Source of the DNA: Pseudonocardia cypriaca
GTDB lineage: Bacteria > Actinomycetota > Actinomycetes > Mycobacteriales > Pseudonocardiaceae
Length of the DNA stretch: 64,000 nucleotides
Direction: 5' to 3'
Assembly (NCBI RefSeq): GCF_006717045.1
Contig: NZ_VFPH01000003.1
Span: 1,488,001 to 1,552,000 of the forward strand
A program made the position numbers and the translations under genes. The notes under the pieces are model-generated. The model was not told where the DNA came from and did no database searches. It saw only the letters and a list, made by a program, of their open reading frames with translations. Positions 61,509 to 64,000 of this stretch are shown here, piece by piece. Within the stretch, counting starts at the first letter, position 1; every line of letters begins with the position of its first letter.

Positions 61509-63227
61509 TCAGTCGGCGACCGGCACCAGGTCGGGCACCGGCTCGAACTCGGTGATGGCGTCGAGCGACTGCCCCATCGCGGCGTTCGCCTCCCGCTCCA
61601 CCATGATCTCGACGAGCACGGGGAGCTGCTGGGCCTCGGACTCGAGGGACGCCCACGCGAGGGCGTCGGCGATCTCCTCGGGCCGCTCCACCCGCCGCGC
61701 CGGGCAGCCGAAGGCGTTCATGAGCGTGACGTGGTCGATGCCGCCCTCGCCGTAGTGCAGGTCGACGGCGTAGTTCATGTCGTAGCCGAGCTCGGCCTGC
61801 CGGATCAGCCCCAGGTACTCGTTGTTCACCATGACGATGACGAACGGGATCCGGTACTGCGCCGCGACCGCGATCTCCTCCATGAGGAACTGGAAGGAGT
61901 AGTCGCCGACGACCGCGACGACCTGCTTGTCCGGGTAGGCGCACTTGACGCCGATCGCGGCGGGCACCTCCCAGCCGAGCGGGCCGGCCTGGCCGCACAC
62001 CAGGTAGTGCCGCGGGCGGAACGTCTGCTGGAACTGCCCCGACCAGATCTGGTAGAGCCCGATCGCCGTGACGAACGTGGTGTCGGGCCCGAAGGCGCGG
62101 TTCAGCTCCCGGTAGACGCGCGGCGGCTTGATCGGCACGTCGTCGAAGTCGTCGCGGCGCAGCAGCGTGCCGCGCAGCTCCGCCACCCGCTCCACCCAGC
62201 GCCCGGGCGCGTGCTGGGGCGAGGCGCCGCGGGCGTGCTCGTCCAGCGCGGCCAGGGTGGGCTTGGCGTGGCCGACGATCCCGAGGTCCGGTTCGAAGAC
62301 CTTGCCGATCTGGGTCGGCTCGATGTCGACGTGGACGAACTTCCGTCCACGCCGGTAGGTCTCCAGATCGCCGGTGTGCCGGTCGCCGAACCGGGCGCCG
62401 ACGGCGAGCACCAGGTCGCTCTCCAGGAACGCGGCGTTGCCCCACCGGGTCTGCGTCTGCAGGCCGGCCATGCCGGCGAAGAGGGGGTGGTCCTCCGGGA
62501 ACGCGCCCTTGCCCATGAGCGTGACCTGCACCGGCACCTGCAGGTACTCGGCGAGCCTGCGCAGCTCGTCGCACGCCTCGGCGCCGATCACACCGCCGCC
62601 TGCGAGGATGATCGGGCGCTCCGCGTCGAGCAGCATCCGGACGGCCGCGGCGATCGGCTGCGGGCGCGGCAGCGGGACGTCCACCGGCAACGGCGCGTCG
62701 AGCGCGGGGTCGTAGAGGCAGGTGCCCTTCTGCACGTCGATCGGCAGGTCGATCAGGACCGGCCCCGGCCGGCCGGAGCGGGCGATCCGGAAGGCCTCCC
62801 GGAAGACCCACGGCGCCTGGGCGGGCTCCTTCAGCTGCACCGCCCATTTCGTGACCGGCTTGGCGATCTCGACGATGTCGACCGCCTGGAACGCCTCCTG
62901 GTGCAGCTTCGCCCTGGGCGCCTGGCCGGTGATGCAGATCATCGGGATGGAGTCGGCGAGCGCCGTGTACAGCCCGGTGATCATGTTGGTCCCGGCTGGG
63001 CCGGAGGTCCCGATCGACACCCCGACCTTGCCGGTGGCTCGTGCCCACCCGTCGGCGGCGTGCGTGCCGCCCTCCTCGTGCCGCACCGTGAGGTGCTTGA
63101 TCCCGCTCTTCCGCAGCGCGGCGTACAGCGGCAGGATCGCGGCGCCCGGGATCCCGAACACCGTGTCGACCCCTTCCGACTCGAGCACCGCGGCGACGGC
63201 TTCCATGCAGGGGATGGGGGTCGTCAT
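61509..63227 (-). CDS. gcl: Glyoxylate carboligase (tartronate-semialdehyde synthase)
   Basis: 572 residues. It joins two glyoxylate molecules to tartronate semialdehyde and CO2, using ThDP and a structural FAD. It is collinear with E. coli Gcl (SGPAGTNMITGLY; ITGQAPRAKLHQEAFQAVDI; VHVDIEPTQIGKVFEPDLGIV; CGQAGPLGW). The ThDP motif is GDYSFQFLMEEI...NN. Unlike E. coli Gcl, which has Val51 where other ThDP enzymes carry the catalytic Glu, residue 51 here is Glu (RHEEG). ATG at 63227 overlaps the stop of the reductase gene (ATGA). Confidence 0.92.
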   Translation of the reverse strand: MTTPIPCMEAVAAVLESEGVDTVFGIPGAAILPLYAALRKSGIKHLTVRHEEGGTHAADGWARATGKVGVSIGTSGPAGTNMITGLYTALADSIPMICITGQAPRAKLHQEAFQAVDIVEIAKPVTKWAVQLKEPAQAPWVFREAFRIARSGRPGPVLIDLPIDVQKGTCLYDPALDAPLPVDVPLPRPQPIAAAVRMLLDAERPIILAGGGVIGAEACDELRRLAEYLQVPVQVTLMGKGAFPEDHPLFAGMAGLQTQTRWGNAAFLESDLVLAVGARFGDRHTGDLETYRRGRKFVHVDIEPTQIGKVFEPDLGIVGHAKPTLAALDEHARGASPQHAPGRWVERVAELRGTLLRRDDFDDVPIKPPRVYRELNRAFGPDTTFVTAIGLYQIWSGQFQQTFRPRHYLVCGQAGPLGWEVPAAIGVKCAYPDKQVVAVVGDYSFQFLMEEIAVAAQYRIPFVIVMVNNEYLGLIRQAELGYDMNYAVDLHYGEGGIDHVTLMNAFGCPARRVERPEEIADALAWASLESEAQQLPVLVEIMVEREANAAMGQSLDAITEFEPVPDLVPVAD

Positions 63228-64000
63228 GAGGCAGCCTTTCCCGAGACGGTCTCCAGCACCTTCAGCAGCGCCGAGTGGTCGAGCGAGCCGTGGCCCTGTG
63301 CGCGGGCGGCGGCGATGAGCTGGGCGGTGAGGCCGGTCATCGGCAGCGCGACGCCGGCCTCGCGGGCCGCGGCGAGCGCGATGCCCATGTCCTTGTGGTG
63401 CAGATCGATCCGGAATCCGGGAGCGAAATCCCGCGCGACCATCGACTTCCGCTTGAGCTCGAGGATCCGGCTGCCGGCGAGCCCGCCCGCCAGCACGTCG
63501 AGCCCGGGGCCCGGGTCCACCCCGGACGCCTCCAGCAGCACGATCGCCTCGGCGACCAGCGCGTAGATCCCACCGACCACGAGCTGGTTGGCGGCCTTCA
63601 CGGTCTGGCCGGCGCCGCTCGGCCCGACGTGCACGATCGTCTTGCCGAGCACCTCGAACACCGGCCGGGCCGCATCGAACGCGTGGACGTCGCCGCCCAC
63701 CATGATCGAGAGGACGCCGTCGATCGCGCCCTTCTCGCCGCCGCTCACCGGTGCGTCGAGTGCGCGCACCCCGCGGGCCGCGGCCGCGGCGCCCACCGCG
63801 ACCGACGTGTCCGGCCGGATCGTGCTCATGTCGATCAGCAGCAGGCCCGGCTCGGCGTGCTCGAGCACCCCGCCCGGACCGAGGACGACCTCCTCGACCT
63901 GCGGCGAGTCCGGCAGCATCGTGATCACGACGTCGGCGGCGGTCGCGGCGGCCACCGAGTCGACGTACTTGCCGCCCGCGGTGACGAGCCGCTCCGCCGC
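63224..64000 (-). CDS. glxR: Tartronate semialdehyde (2-hydroxy-3-oxopropionate) reductase, 5' end beyond the window
   Basis: 259 codons visible. Beta-hydroxyacid dehydrogenase family: substrate-binding DAPVSGGEKGAIDGVLS and the catalytic Lys in GAGQTVKAANQLVVGG. With Gcl it turns glyoxylate to glycerate using NAD(P)H. The N-terminal NAD(P)-binding loop is outside the window; the frame continues open to base 64000. It is upstream of and overlaps gcl by 4 bp, so the two form one operon. Confidence 0.9.
   Translation of the reverse strand, partial: AAERLVTAGGKYVDSVAAATAADVVITMLPDSPQVEEVVLGPGGVLEHAEPGLLLIDMSTIRPDTSVAVGAAAAARGVRALDAPVSGGEKGAIDGVLSIMVGGDVHAFDAARPVFEVLGKTIVHVGPSGAGQTVKAANQLVVGGIYALVAEAIVLLEASGVDPGPGLDVLAGGLAGSRILELKRKSMVARDFAPGFRIDLHHKDMGIALAAAREAGVALPMTGLTAQLIAAARAQGHGSLDHSALLKVLETVSGKAAS

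Overview
The window is very GC-rich chromosomal DNA from an actinobacterium. Pseudonocardiaceae (Pseudonocardia or Actinomycetospora-like) is the best guess. Pointers are frequent GTG starts and leaderless-looking promoters, a mycothiol-type maleylpyruvate isomerase fold protein, and a block from helicase to CpaE to HAD protein, with a 6C small RNA, that matches Mycobacterium tuberculosis Rv3649-Rv3662c in gene order. I see no prophage, integrase, CRISPR array or rRNA. The one RNA gene of the translation system is tRNA-Pro(CGG) on the minus strand near 27.8 kb.

Layout. 0-1.5 kb: end of aspartokinase and asd (aspartate-family amino acids). 1.5-9 kb: a membrane endonuclease/exonuclease/phosphatase-fold protein, an MFS protein, a large trypsin-STAND ATPase-WD40 protein and a lipoprotein. 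9.4-15.2 kb: a LacI-controlled carbohydrate ABC importer (binding protein, two permeases, regulator) divergent from its ATPase, with two LacI-type palindromes between them. 15.2-20.8 kb: ACT-GNAT protein, S9 peptidase, CDF metal exporter, DUF1707 protein, SDR and VOC proteins. 20.8-24.4 kb: a chloramphenicol-efflux-type MFS gene preceded by a nine-codon leader and hairpin, a 41-residue membrane protein, and SoxR divergent from a DHA2 exporter over a near-consensus sox box. 24.4-28.9 kb: mixed small genes, including an anti-sigma/anti-anti-sigma pair, and the tRNA.

28.9-37.4 kb: YqeY-like protein, topA, three tandem related lipoproteins and a K+-independent-type H+-pyrophosphatase. 37.6-46.8 kb: DEAH helicase, the seven-gene Tad-like pilus/secretion operon, 6C RNA with two DnaA boxes nearby, and the HAD protein. 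47-53.3 kb: a Fic-like protein with a degenerate active site, acetyl-CoA synthetase, TerC, and an Nramp-like transporter lacking the usual metal motifs.

53.5-64 kb is the metabolic highlight. An ADP-forming acyl-CoA ligase, formyl-CoA:oxalate CoA-transferase and a ThDP enzyme of oxalyl-CoA decarboxylase/2-hydroxyacyl-CoA lyase type form one operon. It is divergent from a ketopantoate-reductase-like protein that fits the PanE2-type oxalyl-CoA reductase of Methylobacterium. Further on lie glyoxylate carboligase and tartronate semialdehyde reductase. Together they can take oxalate through oxalyl-CoA to glyoxylate, tartronate semialdehyde and glycerate, with a formyl-CoA branch for energy. A 168-bp hairpin-forming, MITE-like repeat sits between two small membrane-protein genes inside this region.
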